From contig NZ_KI912416.1 in the NCBI RefSeq assembly GCF_000518305.1, positions 32,520 through 65,189 on the forward strand: a stretch of 32,670 nt of DNA, read 5' to 3'. The stretch comes from Mycoplasma imitans ATCC 51306 (lineage in GTDB: Bacteria > Bacillota_I > Bacilli_A > Mycoplasmatales > Mycoplasmoidaceae). The notes below the pieces were generated by a model. It was not told the origin of the DNA and did not search any database. It saw only the letters and a program-made list of their open reading frames with translations. Positions 31,928 through 32,670 of this stretch are shown in pieces; positions within the stretch are counted from its first letter, which is position 1; the number at the start of each line of letters is the position of its first letter. Both the position numbers and the translations under genes were made by a program.

Positions 31928-31933
31928 ATTATA
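31928..31933 (-). promoter_or_regulatory. -10 element of immunoglobulin-blocking copy 2
   Basis: TATAAT within GGTTATAAT on the minus strand lies 70 nt before the ATG, mirroring the arrangement of copy 1. Confidence 0.5.
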
Positions 31934-31953
31934 ACCTATATTTTTGAATCTGG

Positions 31954-32670
31954 CTAGTTGGTACCAGATGGATTTTGTATTGTACTTTTGTTTTTAGGTT
32001 CACCAATAGCATTTAATGAATCATCAATGCCAAATTGTAATTTGTTGTATTTGCTTAATTGATCAACAGATAAAACTCTATATGTAATTGGGTTGTTTTG
32101 TGAAGCAGCAGCTTGTTGAAGTTGTTTTCCTAAGAAGTCTGATGAAACAATAACTGTCTTAAATGCACCGCTGTTGGTTGTGTATTTAATGAATGATTCT
32201 AAGTTATCTAAACCTCCACGTTCTAACGTACTGATATCACCTCTAAGAACTAATGTTTGAGGTTGAGCAATTTCAGTTCCTCTACCAAAGCTAATGTATC
32301 GTTTTTGATAACTTGGTTGGTACTGCATAGCAGCTGTTCATTGTGAGTGGTTAAAGTCAGATAGATCGTAAGTTACGTATGTGTTACCACTATCATTAGT
32401 TTGAATCAACTTACTTGATAGTCTTACTTGTTTTAATTCTGCATCATGAACGTTTAAGTTCTTAAGGTTTATAATAATCGGAGCATCCGCAAAATCCCAG
32501 AAGATTGGTTTAGCACCATCACCTTGGAAGTTACCTTGGAAAATGCGCTCACTTCTTCTTGCTCTGGCAATATCTAGACCTTCTTGAACACGTTTATAAT
32601 CATCATTACGGTCAAATTTTAATGTCGTGAAGATTGGGGTTGAAGCGATGGTTGATCCTGCTGGGTAAGG
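31954..32670 (-). CDS. Immunoglobulin-blocking surface protein, copy 3 (C-terminal part; start beyond the window)
   Basis: The last 238 residues are present, from PYPAGSTIASTP through RRSERIFQGNFQGDGAKPIFWDFADAP, LKNLNVHDAEL, NTYVTYDLSDFNHSQW and FGRGTEIAQPQTLVLRG to the end SLNAIGEPKNKSTIQNPSGTN. The frame is open with UGA as Trp. It aligns with copies 1 and 2 without gaps of note over this stretch. The anchor and Pro-rich spacer expected from copies 1 and 2 lie outside the window, so intactness upstream is unknown. Confidence 0.88.

Noticed and set aside
1..32670. CRISPR array, insertion sequence or transposase
   Set aside because: I found no regularly spaced direct repeats and no transposase-like protein. 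The only large repeats are the cysS-trmH duplication, the gene D minisatellite and the immunoglobulin-blocking paralogues.

Overview
The window reads as chromosomal DNA of a mycoplasma. The sequence is AT-rich, UGA is read as tryptophan in almost every long gene (often at conserved Trp positions), Shine-Dalgarno sites are mostly weak, and the gene content is typical of Mollicutes: large lipoproteins, immunoglobulin-blocking family proteins and a compact housekeeping set. The pneumoniae group is my best guess, in particular M. gallisepticum or a close relative. That placement rests on recognised families, not on a database match. All coordinates below treat UGA as Trp, so most genes are much longer than a standard-code reading would give.

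Region 1 (about 1-2310, minus strand) is an intact cysS-rlmB/trmH-family operon ending in a strong terminator. Region 2 (about 2360-16250, minus strand) is an island of surface or membrane proteins. It holds a decayed two-TM protein gene (2413-3258), then B (1095 aa), C (1197 aa lipoprotein), D (about 753 aa) and E (802 aa), then an intact two-TM, Asn/Gln-rich protein (15348-16250). D, C and B are tightly packed in one direction and are probably cotranscribed. D is frameshifted at a (GGTT)5 tract inside a tandem repeat, which looks like a phase-variation switch in the OFF position. D and E are paralogues.

Region 3 (about 16379-18595) is a second, decayed copy of the cysS-trmH pair. It follows the same order and carries the same upstream sequence, but has frameshifts, nonsense codons and a damaged HIGH motif. 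The island therefore lies between two direct copies of a 2.2-kb housekeeping segment. The decayed copy is preceded on its upstream side by a broken lipoprotein gene (18546-20354). The last codons of that gene are also found as a fragment upstream of the intact cysS, which marks the duplication breakpoint.

Region 4 (20453-27547) is more ordinary: ligA, tRNA-Gly(GCC) and msrA on the minus strand, then divergently a SNF2-family helicase and a small nucleotidyltransferase-like protein on the plus strand. Region 5 (27623 to the end, minus strand) is a tandem array of three immunoglobulin-blocking (MIB / Protein M related) surface proteins. The third is cut by the window edge. Copies 1 and 2 each have their own promoter, and copies 2 and 3 show a mosaic of near-identical and divergent blocks.

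The whole window looks like a host-interaction locus set into housekeeping genes: a phase-variable surface protein operon on one side and an antibody-blocking array on the other.
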